DNA of 64,000 nt, taken from positions 655,466 through 719,465 of the forward strand of contig NZ_RJKR01000006.1 of assembly GCF_003752025.1 (NCBI RefSeq), written 5' to 3'. Origin of the DNA: Curtobacterium sp. PhB115. Lineage in GTDB: Bacteria; Actinomycetota; Actinomycetes; Actinomycetales; Microbacteriaceae. How positions within the stretch are numbered: the stretch's first letter is position 1; every line of letters begins with the position of its first letter. The position numbers and the translations under genes were made by a program. Shown one piece after another: positions 33,354-40,467 of the stretch. The notes beneath the pieces are model-generated. The model was not told the origin of the DNA, did no database searches, and worked only from the letters and a program-made list of their open reading frames with translations.

Positions 33354-34262
33354 ATGTCGAACACCGCACCCGCCCCCGAGTCCGTCGCCACCCCGGCCCG
33401 TGTCGCCACGAAGCGCACGATCCTGATGTGCAAGCCGGACTTCTACACGGTCAGCTACCGGATCAACCCGTGGATGCACCCGGAAGAGCCGACCGACACC
33501 TCGAAGGCCGTCGCCCAGTGGCAGACGCTCGTCGACGTGTACGAGCAGCTCGGCTTCGACATCTCTTACATCGACCCCATCGACGGCCTGCCGGACATGG
33601 TCTACGCGGCGAACGGCGGGTTCGTCCTCGACGGCATCGCGTACGGCGCGAAGTTCCAGTACCCCGAGCGTCAGCCCGAGGGCCCCGCGTACATGGACTG
33701 GTTCCGTCAGGCCGGCCTGACCGTCGCCGAGCCGGAGCAGACCAACGAGGGCGAGGGTGACTTCCTGCTCATCGGGAACACGATCTTCGCCGGCACCGGC
33801 TTCCGGTCGGACAGCACCTCGCACGACGAGCTCGCGACGATCTACGGCCGCGAGGTCGTCACCCTGAAGCTCATCAACCCGAGCTTCTACCACCTGGACA
33901 CCGCCATCGCCGTGCTCGACCCCGAGCCCGCCGCCGACGGCACGTCGAACATCGCGTACCTCGAGAGCGCCTTCGACGAGCCCTCGCTGACGATCCTGCG
34001 CGAGCGCTTCCCCGACGCGATCATCGCGACGGAAGAGGACGCCGCGATCCTCGGCCTGAACTCGTACTCCGACGGGTACAACGTCGTGATCGCCGCCCGG
34101 GCTGTTCGGTTCGCCGAGCAGCTGCAGGAGAAGGGTTACAACCCGATCGGCGTCGACCTGTCCGAGCTGCTGCTCGGCGGTGGCGGCGTGAAGTGCTGCA
34201 CCCTCGACCTGCACCCAGTCGGTACCGGCACCTCGGTCGCCCGCTCGCTCGGGGTCAGCTGA
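33354..34262 (+). CDS. Dimethylargininase (DDAH) / arginine deiminase family
   Basis: Amidinotransferase-superfamily hydrolase, 302 residues, probably converting N,N-dimethylarginine to citrulline and dimethylamine. The catalytic Cys lies in GGGGVKCCTLDLH, the His in INPSFYHLDTAIAVLDPEP, and the guanidine-binding region in MVYAANGGFV. A strong AGGAGG precedes the ATG at 33354. It is coupled to rocD (TGATG) and diverges from an Lrp regulator. Ornithine/citrulline hydrolase variants of the same fold (CtlX type) are alternatives. Confidence 0.88.
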   Translation: MSNTAPAPESVATPARVATKRTILMCKPDFYTVSYRINPWMHPEEPTDTSKAVAQWQTLVDVYEQLGFDISYIDPIDGLPDMVYAANGGFVLDGIAYGAKFQYPERQPEGPAYMDWFRQAGLTVAEPEQTNEGEGDFLLIGNTIFAGTGFRSDSTSHDELATIYGREVVTLKLINPSFYHLDTAIAVLDPEPAADGTSNIAYLESAFDEPSLTILRERFPDAIIATEEDAAILGLNSYSDGYNVVIAARAVRFAEQLQEKGYNPIGVDLSELLLGGGGVKCCTLDLHPVGTGTSVARSLGVS

Positions 34263-35491
34263 TGTCGGCGGCAGCGTCGCTCGGGGTCAACACCGTGGCG
34301 GCGCTCGCCGTCGAGGACCGCGCCCTCGCGCACAACTACAGCCCGCTGCCCGTCGTCATCGCGTCGGGCTCCGGAGCCACCGTCACCGACGTCGACGGCA
34401 AGCAGTACCTGGACGGCCTGGCCGCGTACTCCGCGGTGAACTTCGGCCACGGCAACCCGCGGCTGCTCGACGCCGCCCGGGCGCAGCTCGACCGGGTGAC
34501 GCTGACGAGCCGTGCCTTCGTGAACGACCAGCTCGGGCCGTTCGCGGCGGCACTGGCGGCGTTGACGGAGACCGAGATGGTCCTGCCGATGAACACCGGT
34601 GCCGAAGCCGTCGAGTCCGCGATCAAGGTGGCGCGAGCCTGGGGCTACCGCGTCAAGGGTGTCCCCGCGGGGCAGGCGACGATCATCGTGGCCTCCGGGA
34701 ACTTCCACGGCCGCACCACCACGATCATCTCGTTCTCCGACGACCCGGTGGCACACGACGACTTCGGCCCGTACACGCCCGGGTTCCGCACGGTGCCGTA
34801 CGGCGATGCCGCTGCCCTCCGGGAGGCGATGGACGAGACCGTCGTCGCGGTGCTGCTCGAGCCGATCCAGGGCGAGGGCGGGGTCGTCATCCCGCCCGCT
34901 TCGTACCTGCCGGACGTCCGCACCATCTGCGACGAGTTCGGCGCGCTGTTCGTCGCGGACGAGATCCAGTCCGGCCTCGGTCGCACGGGCCACACCCTCG
35001 CCGTGCAGCGCGTCGGCGTCCGGCCCGACCTCATCACGCTCGGCAAGGCGCTCGGCGGCGGGATCGTCCCGGTGTCGGCGGTGGTGGGCTCGCGCGACGT
35101 CCTGGGGGTCCTGCGTCCCGGCGAACACGGCTCCACGTTCGGCGGCAACCCGTTGGCAGCAGCCGTCGGTTCCGAGGTCGTCGCGATGCTCGGCGAGGGC
35201 ACGTTCCAGCAGCGGGCCCTCGACGGCGAACCGCTGCTGCGCGGGCTGCTCGACGACCTGCTCGGACGCGGCGTCGTTTCGCACCGTGTCGCCGGACTCT
35301 GGGCGGGCATCGACATCGACCCTGCGCTCGGCACCGGCAAGGAGATCTCGAAGGACCTGGCCGACCGCGGGCTGCTCGTGAAGGACACCCACGGTTCGAC
35401 GATCCGCTTCGCCCCGCCCCTGGTCGTCACCGACGACGAGCTGCGCACCGCGATGGGCGCGCTCGCCTCGGTGCTGGCCGCGCGTTCCTGA
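34262..35491 (+). CDS. rocD: Ornithine aminotransferase
   Basis: PLP aminotransferase transferring the delta-amino group of ornithine to 2-oxoglutarate, giving glutamate semialdehyde/P5C. The 409-residue protein has YSAVNFGHGNPRLL, NTGAEAVESAIKVARAWGY, FHGRT, DEIQSGLGRTG and the PLP lysine in ITLGKALGGGIVPVSAVV, which distinguish it from acetylornithine aminotransferase. Its product feeds the P5C dehydrogenase of PutA. The ATG overlaps the upstream stop by 1 nt. Confidence 0.93.
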   Translation: MSAAASLGVNTVAALAVEDRALAHNYSPLPVVIASGSGATVTDVDGKQYLDGLAAYSAVNFGHGNPRLLDAARAQLDRVTLTSRAFVNDQLGPFAAALAALTETEMVLPMNTGAEAVESAIKVARAWGYRVKGVPAGQATIIVASGNFHGRTTTIISFSDDPVAHDDFGPYTPGFRTVPYGDAAALREAMDETVVAVLLEPIQGEGGVVIPPASYLPDVRTICDEFGALFVADEIQSGLGRTGHTLAVQRVGVRPDLITLGKALGGGIVPVSAVVGSRDVLGVLRPGEHGSTFGGNPLAAAVGSEVVAMLGEGTFQQRALDGEPLLRGLLDDLLGRGVVSHRVAGLWAGIDIDPALGTGKEISKDLADRGLLVKDTHGSTIRFAPPLVVTDDELRTAMGALASVLAARS

Positions 35492-35514
35492 CGCGCGCGC
35501 TCCGCGTTCGCTTC

Positions 35515-35565
35515 GTGAGCAGAAATGGTCGGGTCGCCACACGGCACCCGACCATTTCTGCTCAC
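35515..35565. terminator. Perfect 20-bp inverted repeat between convergent genes
   Basis: Arms 35515-35534 and 35546-35565 are perfectly complementary (core AGAAATGGTCGGGT) with an 11-nt loop. It lies between convergent rocD and the SDR gene and could terminate both, although no T-tract follows. Arm length and perfection also suit a dispersed palindromic repeat. Confidence 0.7.
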
Positions 35566-35575
35566 CAAGTGCGGC

Positions 35576-36568
35576 TCACACCGCCCAGCGCGCCGCCAAC
35601 TCGTCCATCAGGCCGTCGAGGCGCTCGTCGACGACCTGCGCGTCTGGGTTCGCCTCGAACCAGGCCATGACCTCGCGCACACCCTGCCGGTAGGGCGTCC
35701 GCGGCCGGTACCACGGCACGAGCGACCGGATCTTGCTGTTGTCGAACACCGACGAGTTCGCCTTGTCGCCCAGCAGCGCAGCACCCCACTCGGCATCGGC
35801 GGCGGCGATCGCGTCGGCTGGCACGTGCACGATCCGCAGGTCGTCGACCCCGGCCGCCGCCGCGATCTCGTGCGCGATGGCGTTCCACGTCGGCGCCTCG
35901 TCGCTCGTGATGGTGAAGGCCTCACCGATCGCCGATGCGTTGTCGAGCAGCCCGGTGAACCCGACCGCGAAGTCACGGCTGTGCGTCAGCGTCCACAGGC
36001 TCGTGCCGTCACCGGTGATGATGATCGGCTTCCCGGCACGCATCCGGGCGACTGCGGTCCACCCACCCGTGAGCGGCAGCTTCGTCTCGTCGTAGGTGTG
36101 CGACGGCCGCACGATCGTCACCGGGAAGTCCTGCTCCCGGTACGCCTGCATCAGCAGCTCCTCGCACGCGATCTTGTCCCGCGAGTACTGCCAGTACGGG
36201 TTCTTCAGCGGTGTCGACTCGGTGATCGGCAGGTGCGTCGCCGGCGTCTGGTACGCCGAGGCCGAGCTGATGAAGACGTACTGCCGCGTCCGTCCGGCGA
36301 AGAAGTCGATGTCGGCCTGCACCTGGTCCGGCGTGAAGGCCACCCAGTTCACGACCACGTCGTAGTGCCGGTCGCCGAGTGCGTCCGCAAGTGCGCTGCG
36401 GTCCGACGCATCGGCCTGGAGGCGCGTCACACCCTCCGGGATCGGCCTGCCCCCGGTGGTCCCACGGTTCAGGACCGTGACGTCGTAGCCCTGTTCGGTC
36501 GCCTCCCGCACGCAGGAGGCGCTGATCACGCCGCTCCCACCGATGAACAACACGCTCGCTCCGGTCAT
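35576..36568 (-). CDS. NAD-dependent epimerase/reductase (extended SDR)
   Basis: A 330-residue extended SDR. The N-terminus MTGASVLFIGGSGVISASC has a variant GGxGxIS nucleotide loop. FISSASAYQ and YSRDKIACEELL provide the SDR Ser and YxxxK, and the C-terminal substrate domain ends with PYRQGVREVMAWFE. It resembles nucleoside-sugar reductases/mRNA-binding-like SDRs of plants and bacteria; the substrate is unknown. GAGGAGC precedes the ATG at 36568. Confidence 0.87.
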   Translation of the reverse strand: MTGASVLFIGGSGVISASCVREATEQGYDVTVLNRGTTGGRPIPEGVTRLQADASDRSALADALGDRHYDVVVNWVAFTPDQVQADIDFFAGRTRQYVFISSASAYQTPATHLPITESTPLKNPYWQYSRDKIACEELLMQAYREQDFPVTIVRPSHTYDETKLPLTGGWTAVARMRAGKPIIITGDGTSLWTLTHSRDFAVGFTGLLDNASAIGEAFTITSDEAPTWNAIAHEIAAAAGVDDLRIVHVPADAIAAADAEWGAALLGDKANSSVFDNSKIRSLVPWYRPRTPYRQGVREVMAWFEANPDAQVVDERLDGLMDELAARWAV

Positions 36569-36626
36569 GGATGCTCCTCGCTCTCCGCGGCACCGCTCCG
36601 TGCCGCAACTCTTTCGATCCTGCCCC

Positions 36627-37210
36627 TCAGATGCTGGGTCGGGCATCGAGCACCGTGCCGAGCATCGTCACGTCCTTTGCCCAAGCCGCGGCGCCGGGGT
36701 GGATCCATCCGAGCAGCTCGATCGCGTAGTCGTGGTCCCGCCGAAGATCACGCCCATGGATCGGCTCGTGGTGTGCGGCCCGGTTGCGCACGAAGTGCAG
36801 TTGCTGCATCCGTGTTCGAACCTCGCGCTGGCGAGTCAGCGCATCCTCTGGGCCGTGTGGGAACGCACGGTGGAGTGCTGGTGTCCACAGGGTCGCGCGA
36901 CGGCCAGATCGTTCTTGCCTTGTGCGTCGAGGGGAACGACATCGAGCCAGGATGAGCCTGGGCGACGAGCAGTTGCCCAAGCGCGGAGCTGCACGTCTGC
37001 AGCGTTCCGGACCACGACCTCTCCTGCCCCTGTCAGCTCCATCACGGCAGCTGCAGCTCGCATGTTCCATTCGTAGAGCCCGACAGCGCGTGCGTCGTCG
37101 GGTAGAGCTCGGAAGTAGGAACGAAGGCGTTCGCGCGTCAAGAGGTCGACTACGTCCGCCGGCTCCACGCGACCTCCAGTTGACATCGAACGCTCGCCCC
37201 GTAAACTCAT
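36627..37210 (-). pseudogene. Broken Abi-family (abortive infection-like) gene
   Basis: Two frames together spell one Abi-like protein. The N-terminal part (frame starting near 37210/37186) reads LLTRERLRSYFRALPDDA and LYEWNMRAAAAVMELTG, then VVVRNAADVQLRAW up to GKNDLAVAR. The C-terminal part in another frame resumes at TLWTPALHRAFPHG and ends with FVRNRAAHHEPIHGRDL, then a GWIHPGAAAWA segment. The middle of the family, about 30 residues between them, is missing, and the join (near 36897) is out of frame. I infer an internal deletion. The GC content looks lower than in neighbouring genes, consistent with acquired defence DNA. Confidence 0.7.
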
Positions 37211-37219
37211 ATATCGAAG

Positions 37220-37258
37220 ACCCCGGAACGATCCCTGGCCCAGCCACATCGCCGGGGT
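37220..37258 (+). other. Possible hairpin with T-rich tail
   Basis: ACCCCGG (37220-37226) can pair with CCGGGGT (37252-37258), followed by TTCGTCTTT. There is no plus-strand gene upstream to terminate, so it may belong to a small RNA or be a remnant next to the broken Abi gene. Confidence 0.3.
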
Positions 37259-37393
37259 TTCGTCTTTCCCCGCTGCTACTGAAACATCAGCGTACAGCCG
37301 TGATGTCCGGTTCGCCGAGTGCTCCCCGAAGCGGCGGGACTACCGTCACGGGTCGAGCCGCACCGACGCGGCCACGACAGGAGTGACACGCAC

Positions 37394-38404
37394 ATGGAGT
37401 ACCGCTACCTCGGCAACTCGGGCCTCAAGGTCTCCGAGATCACCTACGGCAACTGGCTCACCCACGCATCCCAGGTCGAGAACGACGCCGCGATCGCCTG
37501 CGTCAAGGCCGCGCTCGAGGTGGGCATCTCGACGTTCGACACCGCCGACGTCTACGCGAACACCGGCGCCGAGAAGGTCCTCGGTGAAGCGCTCAAGGGG
37601 GAGCGGCGCCAGTCGCTCGAGATCGCCACGAAGGTCTTCGGTCCGACAGGTCCGAAGGGACACAACGACACCGGCCTGTCGCGGAAGCACATCCTCGAGT
37701 CGATCGACGGGTCCCTCCAGCGCCTGCAGACGGACTACGTCGACCTGTACCAGGCGCACCGCTACGACCACGAGACGCCCCTCGAAGAGACGATGCAGGC
37801 GTTCGCCGACATCGTCCGGCAGGGCAAGGTGCTGTACGTCGGCGTCAGCGAGTGGACGGCGGACCAGCTCCGCGCCGGCGCCGCACTGGCGAAGGACCTC
37901 GGATTCCAGCTCATCTCGAACCAGCCGCAGTACTCGGCGCTGTGGCGGGTCATCGAGGAAGAGGTCGTGCCGACCTCGAAGGAACTCGGCATCTCGCAGA
38001 TCGTCTGGTCGCCCATCGCCCAGGGTGTGCTGACCGGCAAGTACAAGCCGGGTCAGCCGCTGCCCGAGGGGTCCCGCGCCACCGACGACAAGGGCGGCGC
38101 GAACATGATCAAGCGGTTCATGCGCGACGAGGTGCTCTCGTCCGTGCAGGAGCTGCAGCCGATCGCGGACGAGCTGAACCTGTCGATGGCGCAACTCGCC
38201 GTGGCGTGGGTGCTCCAGAACGAGAACGTGGCGTCGGCGATCATCGGGGCGTCGCGGCCGGAGCAGGTCCACGACAACGCGGGTGCTGCCGGCGTCACGA
38301 TCCCGGCGGAGCTGATGTCGCGGATCGACGATGCCCTCGGCACCGTGGTCGAGCGCGACCCGGCGAAGACGAACGACAGCAGCCCGAAGACCCGCGAGGC
38401 CTGA
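37394..38404 (+). CDS. Aldo/keto reductase (Kv-beta/YghZ-like)
   Basis: NADPH-dependent carbonyl reductase of 336 residues with the AKR tetrad: Asp and Tyr in STFDTADVYANTGAEKVLG, Lys in IATKVFGP and His in VDLYQAHRYD. YSALWRVIEEEVVPTSKELGI and SPIAQGVLTGKY place it with the Kv-channel-beta-like/YghZ group acting on methylglyoxal and other aldehydes. CAGGAG lies ahead of the ATG at 37394. It appears monocistronic. Confidence 0.92.
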   Translation: MEYRYLGNSGLKVSEITYGNWLTHASQVENDAAIACVKAALEVGISTFDTADVYANTGAEKVLGEALKGERRQSLEIATKVFGPTGPKGHNDTGLSRKHILESIDGSLQRLQTDYVDLYQAHRYDHETPLEETMQAFADIVRQGKVLYVGVSEWTADQLRAGAALAKDLGFQLISNQPQYSALWRVIEEEVVPTSKELGISQIVWSPIAQGVLTGKYKPGQPLPEGSRATDDKGGANMIKRFMRDEVLSSVQELQPIADELNLSMAQLAVAWVLQNENVASAIIGASRPEQVHDNAGAAGVTIPAELMSRIDDALGTVVERDPAKTNDSSPKTREA

Positions 38405-38472
38405 GTCCGGAGGCCGACAGGCGGGCGCGATCCGGGCCTCCAGGCTGGCGACGACCCGGCGCGAACGCAAGC

Positions 38473-38534
38473 CGCACAACCAACGTCACCCCGAACCGCA
38501 CAGTTGCGTGGTTCGGGGTGACTTTGGTCGTGCG
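38473..38534. repeat. Long imperfect inverted repeat, copy A (GCACAACCAA arms)
   Basis: Arms 38473-38497 and 38510-38534 pair over 25 bp with two mismatches. Both arms begin CGCACRACCAA. It lies between the aldo/keto reductase and the tRNA terminator. The arm sequence recurs in copy B at 61226-61285. Confidence 0.75.
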
Positions 38535-38585
38535 CGACGATCCGCGCCCGCGGTCATACGCGACGCGACCGACGCCGGACAACGG

Positions 38586-38615
38586 AAAAGGCCCCCTGCC
38601 GAAGCAGGGGGCCTT
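38586..38615 (-). terminator. Rho-independent terminator of the tRNA operon
   Basis: A 12-bp perfect stem (38588-38599 with 38604-38615) has a tetraloop. Read on the minus strand it ends in CCTTTTCC, giving a T-tract directly after tRNA-Phe. Confidence 0.85.
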
Positions 38616-38621
38616 CACCGG

Positions 38622-38694
38622 TGGCTGGACACGGCATCGATCCGTGGACCTTTCGATTTTCAGTCGAACGCTCTACCAACTGAGCTATCCAGCC
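38622..38694 (-). tRNA. tRNA-Phe (GAA)
   Basis: Minus-strand cloverleaf of 73 nt: acceptor GGCTGGA pairs with TCCAGCC, the D-arm is AGCTCAGTTGGTAGAGC, the anticodon loop CTGAAAA holds GAA, and the discriminator is A. The 3-prime CCA is not encoded (ACCG follows), so it is added by nucleotidyltransferase. Last of three tRNAs, followed at once by a terminator. Confidence 0.95.
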
Positions 38695-38695
38695 G

Positions 38696-38772
38696 TGGCG
38701 ACCCTGACGGGACTTGAACCCGCGACCTCCGCCGTGACAGGGCGGCACGCTAACCAGCTGCGCTACAGGGCC
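38696..38772 (-). tRNA. tRNA-Asp (GTC)
   Basis: Minus-strand tRNA of 77 nt including encoded CCA. Acceptor GGCCCTG pairs with CAGGGTC (one G-T pair), the anticodon loop CTGTCAC holds GTC, and the discriminator is G. Only 1 nt separates it from tRNA-Phe, so both are cut from one precursor. Confidence 0.95.
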
Positions 38773-38825
38773 ATGTTGAATTGCTGTGGTGTTGCTCAGT
38801 ACTACTTGCTCGCTCACTCGGAGAG

Positions 38826-38898
38826 TGACCCCAACGGGATTCGAACCCGTGCTGCCGCCGTGAAAGGGCGGTGTCCTAGGCCACTAAACGATAGGGCC
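38826..38898 (-). tRNA. tRNA-Glu (TTC)
   Basis: Minus-strand 73-nt tRNA. Acceptor GGCCCTA pairs with TGGGGTC, the anticodon loop CTTTCAC holds TTC, and the discriminator is A. CCA is not encoded. First gene of the Glu-Asp-Phe operon. This tRNA also supplies the substrate of HemA when charged. Confidence 0.95.
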
Positions 38899-38928
38899 GC
38901 AAGTGGTGCTTCGCGCTACCGATGGACA

Positions 38929-38957
38929 AGCATACGGATGCCCCCGGGGGTTCGCAA
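38929..38957 (-). promoter_or_regulatory. tRNA operon promoter
   Basis: Minus-strand -35 TTGCGA (38957-38952) and -10 TATGCT (38934-38929) are separated by exactly 17 nt, about 31 nt upstream of tRNA-Glu. It is the clearest vegetative promoter in the window. Confidence 0.75.
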
Positions 38958-39088
38958 ATCGGGCCCCGTTCCCGCGGAATCCCCGGCGTGTCGCGCCTGC
39001 CCGGCACCGGGTGTCGAGGTTGCGGTGCGAGCATCGTCGTCGGTCCTCGTCCCTCGTCCGAGGGGCTGTCGTGCCTGCGACACCTGTT

Positions 39089-39144
39089 GTTACTGTTGCG
39101 TCTGTTAACAGTGTTACGTGCGTGAGCCTTGCCGCGCTGTTACG
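39089..39144 (+). promoter_or_regulatory. GTTAC repeats upstream of the cell-wall hydrolase genes
   Basis: GTTAC at 39089, the palindrome CTGTTAACAG at 39103-39112, GTTAC at 39113 and GTTACG at 39139 precede the M23 gene. MtrA of the MtrAB system binds GTTAC-like repeats ahead of peptidoglycan hydrolase genes in other actinobacteria, so an MtrA site is possible. Confidence 0.4.
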
Positions 39145-39156
39145 AAATCGAGATAC

Positions 39157-40434
39157 ATGTCGACCTCACCTTCGCTCTCCCTCCGCAACCGCAGCCGCCT
39201 CATCGCCGCAGCGGTCGCCGTCGCGCTCACCGTCGGCACCCTCGCGGCCATCGCACCGGCGTCGTCGGCGAGTGCGGCGAGCTACCCCAGTTGGGACGAG
39301 GTCCAGAAGGCCAAGTCCTCGACGACCGCCCAGCAGGCGAAGGTCACCGAGATCAAGTCGCTCATCTCCGAGCTGAAGTCCGAGGCGGCCGCCAAGCAGA
39401 AGGCAGCGCAGGCCGCTGGCGAGGCGTACCAGGCGGCGCAGAACAAGTACGACGAGGCGACCCTCAAGCAGAAGAAGCTGCAGGCCCAGGCCGACGAGTC
39501 CGAACAGACCGCGTCGGAGTCCGAGGCGCAGGCCGGTCAGCTCGCCGCACAGCTCGGGCGAGCCAGCGCCAACGACGTGACGACCGACATCCTGACGCAC
39601 CCGTCGGACTCCGGGGACCTGCTCTACGAGCTCGGTGCCATGTCGAAGCTCAGCGAGCAGGCCGACGGCATCTACTCGCAGGCATCGCAGGACCGCGGCA
39701 CCGCCCAGGCCCAGGCCGACAAGGCGGACACCGCCAAGGCAGCCCTGGGTGACCTCGCGGACGCCGCCGAGTCGACGATGCAGGAGGCGCAGGGTGCCGC
39801 CGACGCCGCGCAGACCGCCGTGGACGCGCAGAGCGACAACCAGGACCGCCTCGAGGCCCAGCTGACCGCCCTCACCACCAAGCAGCACGGTGTCGAGGCG
39901 AAGTACCTCAAGGGCGTCGCCGAGGAGAAGAAGCGCCAGGAGCGCATCGCCGCTGCTGCAGCGAAGGCCGCCGCGAAGGCAGCGGCCACGAGCCAGGGCG
40001 GCACCGGTGGCGGCACCGCGAACTCCGCCGGGTGGGTCCGTCCCGCCGGTGGCTTCCAGACCAGCGGCTACGGCGTCCGCGTCGACCCGTACACGCACTA
40101 CACGGCCCTGCACGCCGGCGTCGACCTCGCTCCCGCCTGCTACGCGCCGATCTACGCCGCGCACGACGGCACGGTCACCTTCGCGGGCAACGGTGGCGGC
40201 TACGGCAACGAGGTGATCCTCGACAACGGCGGCGGCATCTCGACGGCGTACGGCCACATCGTCGACGGCGGGATCATGGTCGCCAACGGGCAGCACGTCA
40301 CGGCCGGGCAGCAGATCGCCAAGATCGGTTCGACCGGCTGGTCGACCGGGTGCCACCTCCACTTCGAGACCCGGATCAACGGCGCTGCCGTCGACCCGGT
40401 CCCCTTCATGGCAGCGCGGGGGATCTCGGTATGA
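39157..40434 (+). CDS. Secreted M23 peptidoglycan endopeptidase with coiled-coil domain
   Basis: Cell-wall hydrolase, 425 residues. A signal peptide (IAAAVAVALTVGTLAAIAPA then SSASAAS) is followed by SWDEVQKAKSS and about 230 residues of coiled coil, then a Gly-rich hinge and a C-terminal LytM/M23 domain. Its zinc motifs are intact: LHAGVDLA (HxxxD) and CHLHFE (HxH). Coiled-coil M23 proteins are usually activated by FtsEX-type partners at division. The next gene encodes a paralogue with the same coiled coil but an NlpC/P60 domain. ATG 39157 starts the signal peptide. Confidence 0.92.
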   Translation: MSTSPSLSLRNRSRLIAAAVAVALTVGTLAAIAPASSASAASYPSWDEVQKAKSSTTAQQAKVTEIKSLISELKSEAAAKQKAAQAAGEAYQAAQNKYDEATLKQKKLQAQADESEQTASESEAQAGQLAAQLGRASANDVTTDILTHPSDSGDLLYELGAMSKLSEQADGIYSQASQDRGTAQAQADKADTAKAALGDLADAAESTMQEAQGAADAAQTAVDAQSDNQDRLEAQLTALTTKQHGVEAKYLKGVAEEKKRQERIAAAAAKAAAKAAATSQGGTGGGTANSAGWVRPAGGFQTSGYGVRVDPYTHYTALHAGVDLAPACYAPIYAAHDGTVTFAGNGGGYGNEVILDNGGGISTAYGHIVDGGIMVANGQHVTAGQQIAKIGSTGWSTGCHLHFETRINGAAVDPVPFMAARGISV

Positions 40435-40467
40435 GCATCAGCGCAGCCGGGAGGCGTTGACCACGTC

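Noticed and set aside
38404..38900. tRNA cluster as an integration site for a genomic island
   Set aside because: All three tRNAs are intact, no integrase or duplicated tRNA 3-prime end is visible, and flanking genes are ordinary chromosomal genes.
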